DNA of 64,000 bases, from NCBI RefSeq assembly GCF_900112755.1, contig NZ_FOMW01000001.1, positions 415,183 through 479,182 on the forward strand, written 5' to 3'. Each line of letters starts with the position of its first letter. The stretch's first letter is position 1. The position numbers were made by a program, and so were the translations under genes. Below the pieces are notes generated by a model. It did not search any database and had not been told where the DNA came from. It saw only the letters and a program-made list of their open reading frames with translations. The DNA is from Sulfitobacter brevis. GTDB lineage: Bacteria > Pseudomonadota > Alphaproteobacteria > Rhodobacterales > Rhodobacteraceae. Shown piece after piece: positions 19,987 to 29,762 of this stretch.

Positions 19987-20469
19987 TCACTCGGCCGCTG
20001 CCGCGTCTTTTGGGGCTTTGACGGTCAATTTGCCGCCGGCCTTTTCGACCGCTTCAATGGCCGACTTGGAGGCGCCGGTCACTTGCAGTTCAAGCTTGCC
20101 GGTCACTTCGCCTTTGCCCAGCACTCGAATGCCGTCGAGCTTGCGACGCACCAGACCGGATGCAACCAACACATCCTCGTCGATGGCTTTTTTGCCGTCG
20201 ATCTTGCCAGCGTCGATGAATTTCTGGATCAAACCAAGGTTAACAACGGCCCAGTCTTTGCGGTTCGGCTTGGTAAAGCCACGCTTTGGCAGACGTTGGT
20301 ACAAGGGCATCTGACCGCCTTCGTAGCCATTGATCGAAACACCCGAACGGGATTTCTGACCTTTGATACCACGACCAGCAGTTTTACCCATGCCGGAGCC
20401 GGGACCACGTGCAACGCGCTTGCGCTTTTTGGTCGCGCCTGGGTTGTCGGAAAGTTCATTAAGTTTCAT
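19987..20469 (-). CDS. rplO: 50S ribosomal protein L15
   Basis: 160 residues beginning [22 protein letters not shown], with the Gly-rich [20 protein letters not shown] segment and an Ala/Lys-rich C-terminus. The start is at 20469, preceded by AGAGGAG. It has its own upstream promoter and begins a separate unit with secY and adk. Confidence 0.97.
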   Translation of the reverse strand: MKLNELSDNPGATKKRKRVARGPGSGMGKTAGRGIKGQKSRSGVSINGYEGGQMPLYQRLPKRGFTKPNRKDWAVVNLGLIQKFIDAGKIDGKKAIDEDVLVASGLVRRKLDGIRVLGKGEVTGKLELQVTGASKSAIEAVEKAGGKLTVKAPKDAAAAE

Positions 20470-20539
20470 GTCGCTTCTCCTCTTGCCGGACATGCTCCCC
20501 AGCGACGGGAGTGAGCAGACGCGGCGTTACGATTCTAGG

Positions 20540-20560
20540 CGGCACATGGAGTGCCACCGG
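20540..20560 (-). other. Hairpin at the 5' end of the rplO leader
   Basis: GGTGGCAC and GTGCCGCC (minus strand) can pair over eight bases with one G-U pair and a five-base loop. It would start almost at the expected transcription start of the rplO promoter. Could be a regulatory leader; no known ligand is recognised. Confidence 0.4.
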
Positions 20561-20563
20561 GGG

Positions 20564-20592
20564 CGTATAGCGGGGGGGCGCTGCGGGATCAA
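20564..20592 (-). promoter_or_regulatory. Sigma-70 promoter for rplO-secY-adk
   Basis: Minus-strand TTGATC (20587-20592), exactly 17 bases, then TATACG (20564-20569), with a very GC-rich spacer and discriminator. It lies about 95 bases before rplO and 34 bases downstream of the IS630 end, so the insertion leaves it intact. Confidence 0.65.
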
Positions 20593-20625
20593 GTGGCGAG
20601 TTTAGGGATGCCTGAAGGTGCTATA

Positions 20626-21760
20626 CCGCTTCTACTTCAAAACCCGAAAGTTATCATGGGTTATGACCCGGAAGTTGTCTGAGACCTTGTCGCGGAATTT
20701 CGTCCATTCCTGTGGGATGGTTTCACGCATGAATGCAAGGATGGCGTCGGCTAACTGCTTCTGACTTGGGTAGTAGCGATTGTGGGTGACGTATTGATGC
20801 AAGACGGCCCAAAGCCGCTCAATCGGATTGAGATGAGGGCAGTAGGGCGGCAGCTGGATCAGATGGATACGGCAAGCTGTCCTGGCGAGGAAGGCTCTGA
20901 CATCGGGCCCTTTGTGGTAGGCAGCGTTGTCCCAGATGACATGAATGATGCGCTTGTCAGGATTGCGCGCCTCGATCTTGGTCAGAAGCTGTACAGCACT
21001 GACCCCATCAACGGTTGTGGGCTCGACAAAGGGTGCATCGAAGGTTTCGAGGTTCACAGCCCCATGAATGTTCACACGACCACGCCCTGCCGTGCTGAGA
21101 ACCGCTGGATTTGATCCAACCTTCACCCAACCAAACGCAGGCTTGGTCTGGTATTCCGGATGCACCGCATCGGCGAAGTAGACAGCTTCATCTGCGGGCA
21201 ACTCACGCATCAGGCGCCCGTAGAATGCGATGAAAGCGGCCTGCTTTTCCGCTGATGCCACGCGCGGCAGGGGCTTGGGCTTGCGGCATTCAAAGCCCAG
21301 TCGGGCGAGAAGTTTGATGCAGCCAGAATGGGAATAGTTCAGACCGCTCTCAGCCGAGACATGGGCCCTGATCTCGACCGTCGAGCGACAGAAGCGCGCT
21401 TCCAGCCAAGCGCACAACGCAGCCTCCTGTGCCTGCGTCATACGGGACTGACTGCCCTTCCAGCCGTCGAAAGCAAGCGCATCCCAACCATCTTGCAGGT
21501 AGGTTTTATGCCAGCCCCGGATGGTATCGTCGTCCAAGTAGAGAAACTTTGCGATCCGAGCACAGCTTTCCCCATCGTCGAGCAGCAGGATCGCATTTGC
21601 CCGACGGGCAATACCGTGGTCCTCGCGCTGGCGACGCACGCAAGCCTCAAGCACGAGGCGGTCTGCTGAGGAAAGAAAGCCGGGGCGGATCATCAGCAGA
21701 GCTGAATCGTTCCAAGCCCAGCCGTCAAGACATCAAATTCGGCTTCCGCAGGACTCGGAG
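20626..21760 (-). mobile_element. IS630-family insertion sequence between rpmD and rplO
   Basis: About 1135 bases holding one transposase gene. The boundaries come from flanking TATA (20622-20625 and 21761-21764), fitting the IS630/Tc1-mariner habit of inserting at TA, and from imperfect inverted ends (roughly 17 of 27 bases match by eye, with TATAC and CCGAA shared). It sits in the T-rich tail of the rpmD terminator and upstream of the rplO promoter, so neither gene is disrupted. The exact ends are tentative. Confidence 0.8.
20632..21693 (-). CDS. IS630-family transposase
   Basis: 353 residues, intact. An N-terminal helix-turn-helix region (about residues 15-110, with GESCARIAKFLYLDDDTIRGWH) precedes the DDE catalytic core: first Asp in VYFADAVH (about 193), second in IIHVIWDNAAYH (about 252) and Glu in LNPIERLW (about 288). 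No frameshift is seen, so the element may still be active. Transcribed in the same direction as the ribosomal genes. Confidence 0.95.
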   Translation of the reverse strand: MIRPGFLSSADRLVLEACVRRQREDHGIARRANAILLLDDGESCARIAKFLYLDDDTIRGWHKTYLQDGWDALAFDGWKGSQSRMTQAQEAALCAWLEARFCRSTVEIRAHVSAESGLNYSHSGCIKLLARLGFECRKPKPLPRVASAEKQAAFIAFYGRLMRELPADEAVYFADAVHPEYQTKPAFGWVKVGSNPAVLSTAGRGRVNIHGAVNLETFDAPFVEPTTVDGVSAVQLLTKIEARNPDKRIIHVIWDNAAYHKGPDVRAFLARTACRIHLIQLPPYCPHLNPIERLWAVLHQYVTHNRYYPSQKQLADAILAFMRETIPQEWTKFRDKVSDNFRVITHDNFRVLK

Positions 21761-21767
21761 TATAAAT

Positions 21768-21798
21768 AAAAAAACGCCCCGTGGTATCCCACGGAGCG
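21768..21798 (-). terminator. Rho-independent terminator after rpmD
   Basis: Stem 21775-21784 / 21789-21798 (core CCGTGG/CCACGG with a four-base loop), followed on the minus strand by seven T. It closes the rpmC-rpmD part of the cluster upstream of the IS element and the rplO promoter. Confidence 0.9.
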
Positions 21799-21834
21799 CT
21801 CTTAGGTCACTGCAGTTGGGCTTGCGCCCTGCCT

Positions 21835-22023
21835 TCAGCCTTTTTCTTCGATGATCTCAACCATGTGAGAGATCGAGTTGACCATGCCGCGGACGGAAGG
21901 AGTATCTTCCAGCTCGCGGGTTTTGTGCATTTTGTTCAAACCCAAACCAATTAGCGTAGCACGCTGTTTCGCGGGGCGGCGGATCGGGGAGCCGACCTGC
22001 TTGATGACGATTGTCTTAGCCAT
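21835..22023 (-). CDS. rpmD: 50S ribosomal protein L30
   Basis: 62 residues: [17 protein letters not shown], then [21 protein letters not shown], the family signature. It follows rpsE by 12 bases and is followed by a strong terminator. Confidence 0.97.
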   Translation of the reverse strand: MAKTIVIKQVGSPIRRPAKQRATLIGLGLNKMHKTRELEDTPSVRGMVNSISHMVEIIEEKG

Positions 22024-22035
22024 GATGTGCTCTCC

Positions 22036-22644
22036 TTACGCGTCTGCTGTGGCAGAGGCGGACGGGCTGTTATGGGCCACATCGCTCTGTTCGTCGATTT
22101 TAACATCCGTGCTGCGCAGGATGTCGGCGACTTTCTTGCCGCGACGCTGTGCAACGGCACGTGGCGACTGCTCCTTGCGGAGGCCGTCCATTGTGGCGCG
22201 GATCATGTTGTACGGGTTCTGCGAACCGATCGACTTGGACACAACGTCCTTGATGCCGAGCATTTCGAAAACGGCACGCATTGGACCACCAGCGATGATA
22301 CCGGTACCTTCTGGAGCGGAACGCATCACAACGCGGCCAGCGCCGTGGCGGCCTGCCATATCGTGGTGCAGTGTACGGCCTTCGCGCAGCTGAACGCGGA
22401 TCATCTGGCGCTTGGCTTGCTCGGTCGCCTTACGGATGGCCTCGGGGACCTCCTTGGCTTTACCTTTGCCGAAACCGACGCGGCCTTTTTGATCGCCTAC
22501 AACCACGAGTGCCGCGAAGCCAAAGCGCTTACCGCCCTTAACTGTCTTGGACACACGGTTGATCGCCACAAGGCGGTCTGCGAATTCTGGAGTCTCGTCG
22601 CGCTGGTTGCGGCGATTGCCCCCTCTGTTGTCGTCTCTGGCCAT
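22036..22644 (-). CDS. rpsE: 30S ribosomal protein S5
   Basis: 202 residues. The double-stranded-RNA-binding-like N-domain has [21 protein letters not shown] and the C-domain has [22 protein letters not shown]. Slightly long N- and C-terminal tails, as usual in alphaproteobacteria. It is separated from rplR by 209 bases that contain a terminator-like hairpin, an unusual break in this operon. Confidence 0.97.
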   Translation of the reverse strand: MARDDNRGGNRRNQRDETPEFADRLVAINRVSKTVKGGKRFGFAALVVVGDQKGRVGFGKGKAKEVPEAIRKATEQAKRQMIRVQLREGRTLHHDMAGRHGAGRVVMRSAPEGTGIIAGGPMRAVFEMLGIKDVVSKSIGSQNPYNMIRATMDGLRKEQSPRAVAQRRGKKVADILRSTDVKIDEQSDVAHNSPSASATADA

Positions 22645-22806
22645 GCTGGCCTCCTTGATAACGGGCGCGTGTGCCCTTGTTTGGTCAATCCTGGTGCCCG
22701 ACGTGATCAGCGATCACGATCAGCGGCCCGGATCATCGAGACAGGCAAGCCTGCCTTCACCATGGTGTGTTGAGCGAAGGCGCAAAAGCACCGCCGTTCA
22801 ACGGCT

Positions 22807-22846
22807 AAAAAAGCCCCCACCCCGCAGCAAAACCGGGGGTGAGGGC
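22807..22846 (-). terminator. Terminator-like hairpin between rplR and rpsE
   Basis: An eleven-position GC-rich stem (22813-22823 / 22836-22846, one G-U on RNA), followed on the minus strand by TTTTTT. It begins 8 bases after the rplR stop. No convincing promoter is seen between it and rpsE, so it probably acts as an attenuator. Confidence 0.8.
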
Positions 22847-22853
22847 CAATCAC

Positions 22854-23213
22854 TTAGATCTTCAGACCGCCTTCGCGGGCTGCATCGGCCACAGCTTTGA
22901 CTTTGCCGTGGAACAGGAAACCGCCCCGGTCAAAGTAAGCTTCTTCGACGCCGGCCTTCTTGGCGCGTTCGGCAATTGCCGAACCGACCTTGGTGGCTGC
23001 GTCGATGTTGTTGTGCCCGACAACGCCCAGTGCTTTTTCGAGCGTCGATGCGGAAGCAATGGTTTTGCCATTCACATCGTCGATCAGCTGGACGCTGATG
23101 TTCTTGTTCGAGCGGTGAACCGAAAGGCGCATGCGCCCTGCGTTTACCTTGCGAAGTTTGTTCCGAACGCGCATGCGGCGCTTGAGGAACAGCTGTCTTT
23201 TGGTGTTTGCCAT
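22854..23213 (-). CDS. rplR: 50S ribosomal protein L18
   Basis: 119 residues: [20 protein letters not shown], a central [17 protein letters not shown] segment and the closing AFDRGG-like motif ([18 protein letters not shown]). Binds 5S rRNA. It lies between rplF (11-base gap) and the attenuator hairpin. Confidence 0.97.
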   Translation of the reverse strand: MANTKRQLFLKRRMRVRNKLRKVNAGRMRLSVHRSNKNISVQLIDDVNGKTIASASTLEKALGVVGHNNIDAATKVGSAIAERAKKAGVEEAYFDRGGFLFHGKVKAVADAAREGGLKI

Positions 23214-23224
23214 GTTCCTGGTCC

Positions 23225-23758
23225 TTACTTCTTTTTGCCTTCTTTGCGGAAGACGAACTCACCCTTGTAGCGGATACCCTTGCCTTTATAAGGCTCGGGC
23301 TTACGCCACGCGCGAATGTTCGCTGCGACCTGACCAACAAGCTGTTCGTCAATGCCTTCCACAATGATTTCGGTCTGCTTTGGCGCGGTTACTGTGACGC
23401 CTTCAGGCGGCGTGTAATCAACGTCATGGGACAGGCCAAGGTTCAACCGCAAGGTGTTGCCATTCATCGCGGCGCGGTAACCCACACCTTGAATCTCAAG
23501 CTCTTTCTTGAAGCCGTCGGTGACGCCGGTCACCAAGTTGCGCACCATCGTGCGGGACATGCCCCACTGCTGGCGCGCGCGCTTGGATTTGCCACGAGGC
23601 GTGATCGAAATCACGTTATCCTCGACGGTCAGCGTCACGTCGTCTGTTGCTTTGAAGCTACGGGTCCCCTTGGGGCCTTTTACTTCAATGGTCTGGCCGG
23701 AAACCGAAGCGGATACACCGCTGGGCATTTCGACCGGTTTTTTACCAATACGAGACAT
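23225..23758 (-). CDS. rplF: 50S ribosomal protein L6
   Basis: 177 residues from [14 protein letters not shown], with the two L6 repeats and the signature [14 protein letters not shown] near the C-terminus. The start at 23758 is chosen because the in-frame upstream extension overlaps rpsH and lacks family similarity. Confidence 0.97.
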   Translation of the reverse strand: MSRIGKKPVEMPSGVSASVSGQTIEVKGPKGTRSFKATDDVTLTVEDNVISITPRGKSKRARQQWGMSRTMVRNLVTGVTDGFKKELEIQGVGYRAAMNGNTLRLNLGLSHDVDYTPPEGVTVTAPKQTEIIVEGIDEQLVGQVAANIRAWRKPEPYKGKGIRYKGEFVFRKEGKKK

Positions 23759-23768
23759 CGTTCTCTCC

Positions 23769-24161
23769 CTAGAATACGGTGCAGAGCACTTCGCCGCCAA
23801 CATTGGCAGAGCGTGCAGCAGCATCCGACATCACACCCTTGGGGGTGGAGACAATCGACACACCGAGGCCCTGACGGACAACGGGAATGTCATTGACGCC
23901 CATGTAGACGCGGCGACCGGGCTTAGAGACCCGCTTCAACTCGCGAATAACAGGTTCGCCCTCGTAGTACTTGAGGCTGATTTCGATGGCGGGGTGGCCG
24001 TCGGCGCCCGTCATCTCTTCATAGCCCCGGATGTAGCCTTCGTCGGCCAACACATCCAACACCCATGCCCGCAGCTTTGACGCTGGAGTCACAACAGTGG
24101 ATTTGCCGCGCAGCGAAGAGTTACGGATGCGTGTCAGCATATCTGCGATAGGATCGTTCAT
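23769..24161 (-). CDS. rpsH: 30S ribosomal protein S8
   Basis: 130 residues: [20 protein letters not shown], the central [16 protein letters not shown] block and a C-terminal [16 protein letters not shown] signature. S8 represses the spc operon in E. coli by binding mRNA near rplE; I saw no clear equivalent site here. Confidence 0.97.
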   Translation of the reverse strand: MNDPIADMLTRIRNSSLRGKSTVVTPASKLRAWVLDVLADEGYIRGYEEMTGADGHPAIEISLKYYEGEPVIRELKRVSKPGRRVYMGVNDIPVVRQGLGVSIVSTPKGVMSDAAARSANVGGEVLCTVF

Positions 24162-24173
24162 CTGATGCGCTCC

Positions 24174-24479
24174 TTACCAGCTCGACTTGACCATGCCGGG
24201 GATCTGGCCAGAAGAGCCAAGGTCCCGCAGCGCGATCCGCGAAATTTTGAGTTTACGATAATAAGCGTGCGGACGGCCTGTCAGCTGGCAACGGTTGTGC
24301 AGACGCACAGCCGAAGAGTTGCGAGGCAGTTTCGCCAGCTTCAGGGAGGCGCGGAAACGCTCTTCCATCGGCTTGCTCTCGTCGCTCACGATTTCTTTCA
24401 GAGCGGCACGCTTGACGGCGTATTTTTTGACCAGTGCTTCGCGCTTCTTTTCACGCTCGATCATGGATTTCTTAGCCAT
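24174..24479 (-). CDS. rpsN: 30S ribosomal protein S14, zinc-free form
   Basis: 101 residues from [20 protein letters not shown], ending GLSRI-type segments followed by GMVKSSW. The longer S14 without the CxxC zinc knuckle, as in most Proteobacteria. The start is set at 24479; the frame is open upstream but enters rplE. Confidence 0.97.
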   Translation of the reverse strand: MAKKSMIEREKKREALVKKYAVKRAALKEIVSDESKPMEERFRASLKLAKLPRNSSAVRLHNRCQLTGRPHAYYRKLKISRIALRDLGSSGQIPGMVKSSW

Positions 24480-24499
24480 ATCTAATTCCTTCCCCGCGC

Positions 24500-25063
24500 T
24501 TACGAGTTGAAAGGCATGTTGAACGACTTCAACAATGCTTTCGCTTCTGCGTCGGTTTTCGCCGTCGTAGCGATGACGATGTCCATACCCCAAGTCTCGT
24601 CGACCTTATCAAAGTCGATTTCGGGGAACACGATGTGCTCTTTCATGCCCATGGCATAGTTGCCACGACCATCAAAAGATTTGCCCGACACGCCGCGGAA
24701 GTCGCGGATACGGGGCATTGCGATCGTGATCAGACGGTCAAGGAATTCATACATGCGGTTGCCGCGCAGGGTGACTTTCGCACCCAGCGGCATGTCCTCA
24801 CGGACGCGGAAACCGGCGATGGATTTCTTGGCGAGAGTGGTCAGAGCTTTCTGGCCAGCGATCAGCGTCAGGTCTTCCTGAGCAGATTTGGCTTTCTTGC
24901 TATCACGTACAGCTTCGGCACCACAGCCAATGTTCAGGACGATCTTGTCCAGACGCGGGATCTGCATGTCGTTGGTGTAGCCAAACTCTTCTTTCATCTT
25001 GGCGCGAATTTCGTCGCGGTAGACGCTTACGAGACGGGGCGTGTAGGTTGCAGTATCAAGCAT
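24500..25063 (-). CDS. rplE: 50S ribosomal protein L5
   Basis: 187 residues, with the conserved [16 protein letters not shown] region, [19 protein letters not shown] and a [16 protein letters not shown] segment. Binds 5S rRNA and contacts the P-site tRNA. It overlaps rplX by eight bases. Confidence 0.98.
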   Translation of the reverse strand: MLDTATYTPRLVSVYRDEIRAKMKEEFGYTNDMQIPRLDKIVLNIGCGAEAVRDSKKAKSAQEDLTLIAGQKALTTLAKKSIAGFRVREDMPLGAKVTLRGNRMYEFLDRLITIAMPRIRDFRGVSGKSFDGRGNYAMGMKEHIVFPEIDFDKVDETWGMDIVIATTAKTDAEAKALLKSFNMPFNS

Positions 25064-25367
25064 CGATCACGTCCCCCGTGGTTTTGGCAAAGCGTACTTT
25101 CTTGTCGCCTTCGATTTTGAAACCAACGCGGGTTGCTTTCCCGTTGGCGTCAACCAATGCGAGGTTGCTCAGATCGATCGGCATCGCTTTGGGGATGCGA
25201 CCGCCCTGGCTGTCCTGCGTCTGGCGTGTTGCGCGGATGGCGATTTTCACGCCGTCTACGATGGCCTTGTTCGACTTTGGATCAACGGAAGAGATAGAAC
25301 CCGTTTTGCCTTTGTCTTTGCCGGCCAGCACGATGACCTTGTCACCTTTGCGAAGTTTAGCAGCCAT
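25056..25367 (-). CDS. rplX: 50S ribosomal protein L24
   Basis: 103 residues starting [20 protein letters not shown] (KOW motif), with [20 protein letters not shown] later. Assembly initiator of the large subunit. Overlaps rplE and lies two bases after rplN. Confidence 0.97.
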   Translation of the reverse strand: MAAKLRKGDKVIVLAGKDKGKTGSISSVDPKSNKAIVDGVKIAIRATRQTQDSQGGRIPKAMPIDLSNLALVDANGKATRVGFKIEGDKKVRFAKTTGDVIDA

Positions 25368-25369
25368 GA

Positions 25370-25738
25370 TTACAGCACCTCCGGAGCGAGCGAGATGATT
25401 TTCATGAAGTTCTTGGCGCGCAGCTCACGTACGACTGGCCCGAAGATACGGGTACCGACGGGCTCGTTGTTGTTATTCAGGATAACAGCAGCGTTGCGGT
25501 CGAAACGGATGGCTGTACCATCGTCACGACGAACTTCTTTGGCGGTGCGAACAACGACGGCCTTACGGACATCGCCTTTCTTCACACGACCGCGTGGAAT
25601 GGCTTCCTTGACCGACACGACAATAATGTCGCCGACGGATGCGTATTTACGCTTGGAACCACCCAGGACCTTGATGCACTGAACACGGCGAGCGCCGCTG
25701 TTGTCAGCAACATCCAGGTTGGTCTGCATCTGGATCAT
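25370..25738 (-). CDS. rplN: 50S ribosomal protein L14
   Basis: 122 residues: [19 protein letters not shown] at the start and [13 protein letters not shown] near the end. First gene after the 68-base spacer that follows rpsQ; that spacer holds nothing recognised. Confidence 0.98.
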   Translation of the reverse strand: MIQMQTNLDVADNSGARRVQCIKVLGGSKRKYASVGDIIVVSVKEAIPRGRVKKGDVRKAVVVRTAKEVRRDDGTAIRFDRNAAVILNNNNEPVGTRIFGPVVRELRAKNFMKIISLAPEVL

Positions 25739-25806
25739 TTGGTTTCTCCCGACCTTTGGGGGGCCGATGCGTGGCTTTCTCCCCCAGGGTTTCGATTAAA
25801 GGGCGC

Positions 25807-26052
25807 TTACGCTTCGGCAGTTTCCGAAGTCAGCACTTCCCAACGTTTTGTTTTCGACTTTGGTGCACATTCGATGATGCGAACTTGGTCGCCCACTTTG
25901 AATGTGTTGTTCTCATCGTGCGCCCGGTACTTCTTGGACTTACGGATGGTTTTCTTGAGAACCGGGTGCGTAAAGCGGCGCTCTACGGAAACGGTTACTG
26001 TTTGTTCGTTGGCGTCCGATGTAACGGTGCCTGTCAGGATACGCTTTGGCAT
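25807..26052 (-). CDS. rpsQ: 30S ribosomal protein S17
   Basis: 81 residues: [19 protein letters not shown], then the signature [21 protein letters not shown]. It lies 12 bases after rpmC. Confidence 0.97.
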   Translation of the reverse strand: MPKRILTGTVTSDANEQTVTVSVERRFTHPVLKKTIRKSKKYRAHDENNTFKVGDQVRIIECAPKSKTKRWEVLTSETAEA

Positions 26053-26064
26053 AGGTCAGGCTCC

Positions 26065-26271
26065 TTATTCGGTGACCGCCGCGGCAGCGGCTTTTTGGTT
26101 CAACACTGTGTGCACGCGTGCAACATCACGCTTGACGCTCCGCAGACGCGAAGGGTTTTCCAGCTGGCCGGTGGCTTGCTGAAAACGCAGGTTGAAGGCT
26201 TCTTTCTTGAGACTAACAAGTTCGTCACGGAGCTGGTCCGGCGTCTTGTCATGTAGTTCCTTGGCGTTCAT
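26065..26271 (-). CDS. rpmC: 50S ribosomal protein L29
   Basis: 68 residues: [36 protein letters not shown]. In other bacteria rplP lies immediately upstream; here the next gene upstream is an unrelated divergent oxygenase, and rplP is 29 kb away at 55041-55454. Confidence 0.97.
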   Translation of the reverse strand: MNAKELHDKTPDQLRDELVSLKKEAFNLRFQQATGQLENPSRLRSVKRDVARVHTVLNQKAAAAAVTE

Positions 26272-26347
26272 CGCCTATTCCTTTCAACATCACCAGATGG
26301 CCCCGATGGGGTGACCATGATTCTGGTGGAGTTCATGATGAAAGGTG

Positions 26348-26376
26348 CCAATACGCCCCGCCCCCCCATAACGCAA
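26348..26376 (-). promoter_or_regulatory. Candidate promoter for the rpmC-rpmD unit
   Basis: Minus-strand TTGCGT (26371-26376), 17 bases that are nearly all G/C, then TATTGG (26348-26353). About 77 bases before rpmC. The GC-rich spacer matches the rplO promoter. Support is by pattern only. Confidence 0.45.
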
Positions 26377-26544
26377 CCCTTTTATCGGCCTGCATGGCTG
26401 TTGACGTTCTGTTTCATGCCGAAACTTGTACAGAGCAAGCGATGTGCTAGGCGGCTTCACAACATGCCATGTACATCAAGGCCAATGGCCCCCCGATGCA
26501 CAGGATCACTGGCAGGGTCGCACCGGTTCGGTTATGAACCCCTC

Positions 26545-27165
26545 ATGTCAGATATCAAATCGCTTTTCGCAACCCGCCTCTATCACGCCGCCCTCTCCGA
26601 GCAGGGCAAGCCCGTCGACATCGACGAGCTCACCGCATCATGTTTCTCGATCGCCGAAGACGATGAGGCCGGTCAGGACTGGTGTGAGGAAAACGGCTAT
26701 GCTGGCTACACTTCCTATGCATCGCTGGATGATCTGCCCTACCGCTTTCCGATCTTCAAAGATCTTGTCAAAGTGCTCGATAAACATGTGGCATCCTTTG
26801 CCAAGGACCTTCAATTCGATCTAGGTGACCGCAAGCTCAAGCTCGACTCACTGTGGCTGAACATTCTCCCGGAAGGCGGCATCCATACCTCACATATCCA
26901 CCCGCATTCGGTGATTTCCGGCACCACCTATGTCACTATGCCCGAAGGCGCGAGCGCGATCCGCTTTGAAGACCCGCGCCTTGCGATGATGATGGCGGCC
27001 CCTGGCCGCGCCAAAGACGCCCGCGAGGAACTCCGACCATTTATCTACATCGCTCCGAAAGCAGGGGATGTACTGCTTTGGGAAAGCTGGTTGCGCCACG
27101 AGGTCCCGATGAACATGATCGAGGATGACCGAGTTTCCGTGAGTTTTAACTACGGTTGGGAGTGA
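26545..27165 (+). CDS. 2OG-Fe(II) oxygenase family protein (TIGR02466 type)
   Basis: 206 residues from MSDIKSLFATRLY. The double-stranded beta-helix core has likely iron ligands in GGIHTSHIHPHSVISG (about residues 116-131) and in WLRHEVPMN near the end (about 187), with a closing Arg in DDRVSVSFNYGW for 2-oxoglutarate. The substrate is unknown; related enzymes hydroxylate small molecules or proteins. The start is at 26545; the frame is open further upstream without similarity. It sits divergent from rpmC at the break in the ribosomal cluster. Confidence 0.85.
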   Translation: MSDIKSLFATRLYHAALSEQGKPVDIDELTASCFSIAEDDEAGQDWCEENGYAGYTSYASLDDLPYRFPIFKDLVKVLDKHVASFAKDLQFDLGDRKLKLDSLWLNILPEGGIHTSHIHPHSVISGTTYVTMPEGASAIRFEDPRLAMMMAAPGRAKDAREELRPFIYIAPKAGDVLLWESWLRHEVPMNMIEDDRVSVSFNYGWE

Positions 27166-27202
27166 GCCGCGTTGATCTATCAGCGGGGCGCTGGCTCTCT
27201 GG

Positions 27203-29734
27203 TCACGGGCTGATCGCGACACTGAACTCCACGGCGCCAGTTTCACCTGGCAGGAACGATCCCGAGCACGTCCACTCCAGGTCTCCCTCATAACCAGTCA
27301 CGTTCGCGACGGGCTTCGCCACCGTACAGGTCAGGTTCGGCGATACGGTGACAGGATCGGCGATCGGCGCTGACAGACTAGTATAGGGAGGTGTGCGGTC
27401 ATATACTTTCACGTTGGAAATGGGCTGAGGCGAGGTATTTAACAGATAAATCCGGTAGGTCAGTATATCCCCCGCTCGGCCAAGATTCGACGTGCCTTCT
27501 GGTGAACCGATAGTCTGGTTTTCGACTGTTTTAGACAACTCAACATTGCCGGTCCCCGATGTGACCGAGACCTGATCCGTATTAAGCGTTGTGTGTACCT
27601 TAGTCGTGCCGTTAAATGCTGTCGCGGCAACAAGTTGATAGACATAACTGCTTCCCTGCCCTGCCCCTGACGCTGCGGTCACTCTGGAAATGATGCAAAG
27701 CTGCTGCTCTGGCACCACGCCAATGGGACTTGTGATTGTTATATCGGAATGACCATCACAGTCACTGTCGAGAAACAGGCTGGCATTAAAGGCGTTAGCA
27801 GGCGCAGAATCTACATTCTGAAAGGTAAATGAGACGTTGCTTTGTGATGTCGCGGTGTAGATGTGCTGCAATTCAGCCACTTGACCCCGCCCCACGGTTG
27901 CCTGCCGGTTCCATGTAAGTAAAGGCGTCTCCAGCAAACCGATGTTGAGGCCTGACTTGTGCCCGAAGGGTTCTGGCGTAAACGTAAATTCACCGTCATG
28001 GGGATCGGCATTCACCAACGCATCTAACCCTGCTGTCGCTTCGGAGATGGTGATATGGCTGCTGAGCGGGGTGGCCCGGACGGTCAGGGGGCCACTATAC
28101 GACCCGCTGAGTGCAAAGCTCCACGACCCATCAGCCGCGACCTGGGGCGCGCCTATCTCAGCCCCGCCGCTATCCAGAATTTGCAACTGTGCGGATTTTG
28201 AACCAGCCTCTGCTCCGTTTATCTCGCCGTCATGGGCAGTGCCTCCGCCTCGGCCATTGTCGACAAACAATCGGCCGGACAGCAAACGGCTGCCTGTCTG
28301 GAGGGCGACTGCATAAGAGGCTTCATCATCATCTCCGATCTGATCAGACAAATCGTCAGTCAGCCGACCAGTGTCCGGGTCACTGTCCGGATCAGGTAGA
28401 GAGCTATAGATGATCTCTGCGTAGTTGGTGAAATCACCGCTTCCTAGAACAGTGGTGGTGATCGTTAGGGTTTCCGATGTCCCGCTCAGGATTTCATCCA
28501 CAAACCAAAGACCGGTGCTAGGGTCATATGAGTCGCCAGTTGCGGGCGCATCATCAGACACATAGGCAAAACCGCTCGGGATTAGGTCAATAACCTTGAC
28601 GCCTGATGGCGATCCTGACCCCGAGTTGGTGATCGTGACGACCCAGTCGATTGTATCACCTTCAACTACTGCGGTTATTGGTGTCGTCGTTCCGGTCGCG
28701 GCTGCATACTTTGACAAGGAGAGATCTGACCCTGAAGGATCAAAGCCGAAATCCTGATCTGCCGTAATTGCACCCGCTGCCACTGAAACACCGAGAATTG
28801 GGTTAGATGTTCCGATAAGGTTGCCAGGACCAAGATCAGGGTCGGCCTCGTCAAGCTGGATCCGGTAGGACTGATTGATCACCAGATCGGAAAAAGTATA
28901 TGTCCCGTCGGACAACGTATCTGTAGTTTGAGCAAACACATCATCCGTATAGTTCGACGGGGTGCCGTTGTCGTAGTAAAGGTCGATCCGAATACCTGCG
29001 CCCAGTGCCGTTTCTCCGGCTTCACGGACATCCGACCCATTCAAATCGTCATAAACACTCCCTGAGATCGACCCGAAAGATATCGGCGCGGGGCCACGGC
29101 ACGACGCCCCGTCACTGTCGCCCCCTTCGTCCACCGCACCGTTTGCAATCGGGACCGCGTTGCCCGTTGTGGTGTCGATAAGGAAGAAATTATTGGTCGT
29201 ATTGCTGTAGCCGTAAAAACGCCCATCCTCATCAAACCACACAGAGGCAAAAACACCTGCATAGATCGCCGGCCCGAACTCGATGACCGTGACGTTGCCA
29301 AACGTGCCGCCGTTTCCGTCCACCCGAAACGCGCGCCCTGTATTCCGGTTTATTCCATAAAGGAAACCGTCAGCAGGATTGTATGCAATATCCTGAACGT
29401 TGACACTCTGGTTCAGCTCAAGCGTTCCTAGATCGATCGGCGCGGTCGGCGTGGCCAGACCAATTAACTGCCAAGAGTTTGCATCGCCGACATAAACCAT
29501 TGTGCCGTTCGGGAAAATATCGCCAGCGGTTGATCCATCGAACGCAGTGTTGGGGAGGTTCGCAAAATCGACGAAGTTACCGGATCCATCTACCCGGTAA
29601 AGGTCCGTACGACCCGGGCGGACGGTGTAGAGATAGCCATCCAGTTCATTGTAGCCCCAGTTGGCATTTAGGTCCCGCGGGGCGCTACCGATTTCTTGGA
29701 AGGTAATATCGTAGGTTGAGCCGGTCGAGGTCAT
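27203..29734 (-). CDS. C-terminal part of a split giant secreted surface protein (SdrD B-like and DUF11 repeats)
   Basis: 843 residues from the first ATG, but the same frame is open further upstream to the nine-C tract at 29796-29804, encoding about 20 more residues (PPPFICDASFYRYDDSE and so on). A beta-rich region with YxVDGxGN-type repeats (about residues 40-200) is followed by an SdrD B-like domain (GSVYDDLNGSDVREAGE, about 225-310), a DUF11-type domain (about 335-450), a further Ig-like segment and a final DUF11-like domain (about 730-840). No signal peptide and no ribosome-binding site at its ATG, so alone it would not be secreted. Best read as the continuation of the upstream frame. No sorting signal or membrane anchor is seen at the C-terminus. 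Confidence 0.75.
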   Translation of the reverse strand: MTSTGSTYDITFQEIGSAPRDLNANWGYNELDGYLYTVRPGRTDLYRVDGSGNFVDFANLPNTAFDGSTAGDIFPNGTMVYVGDANSWQLIGLATPTAPIDLGTLELNQSVNVQDIAYNPADGFLYGINRNTGRAFRVDGNGGTFGNVTVIEFGPAIYAGVFASVWFDEDGRFYGYSNTTNNFFLIDTTTGNAVPIANGAVDEGGDSDGASCRGPAPISFGSISGSVYDDLNGSDVREAGETALGAGIRIDLYYDNGTPSNYTDDVFAQTTDTLSDGTYTFSDLVINQSYRIQLDEADPDLGPGNLIGTSNPILGVSVAAGAITADQDFGFDPSGSDLSLSKYAAATGTTTPITAVVEGDTIDWVVTITNSGSGSPSGVKVIDLIPSGFAYVSDDAPATGDSYDPSTGLWFVDEILSGTSETLTITTTVLGSGDFTNYAEIIYSSLPDPDSDPDTGRLTDDLSDQIGDDDEASYAVALQTGSRLLSGRLFVDNGRGGGTAHDGEINGAEAGSKSAQLQILDSGGAEIGAPQVAADGSWSFALSGSYSGPLTVRATPLSSHITISEATAGLDALVNADPHDGEFTFTPEPFGHKSGLNIGLLETPLLTWNRQATVGRGQVAELQHIYTATSQSNVSFTFQNVDSAPANAFNASLFLDSDCDGHSDITITSPIGVVPEQQLCIISRVTAASGAGQGSSYVYQLVAATAFNGTTKVHTTLNTDQVSVTSGTGNVELSKTVENQTIGSPEGTSNLGRAGDILTYRIYLLNTSPQPISNVKVYDRTPPYTSLSAPIADPVTVSPNLTCTVAKPVANVTGYEGDLEWTCSGSFLPGETGAVEFSVAISP

Positions 29735-29762
29735 CGTGAGGCGCTGCAGCGTCTCCGAGTCG

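Noticed and set aside
20626..21760. IS630 as the cause of the 29-kb split of the ribosomal cluster
   Set aside because: It is at the rpmD/rplO boundary, not at the rplP/rpmC break, and no matching copy flanks the 29-kb block.
27203..29734. Treating the downstream surface-protein frame as an independent gene
   Set aside because: No signal peptide and no ribosome-binding site at its first ATG; the frame is open up to the nine-C tract and continues the upstream protein.
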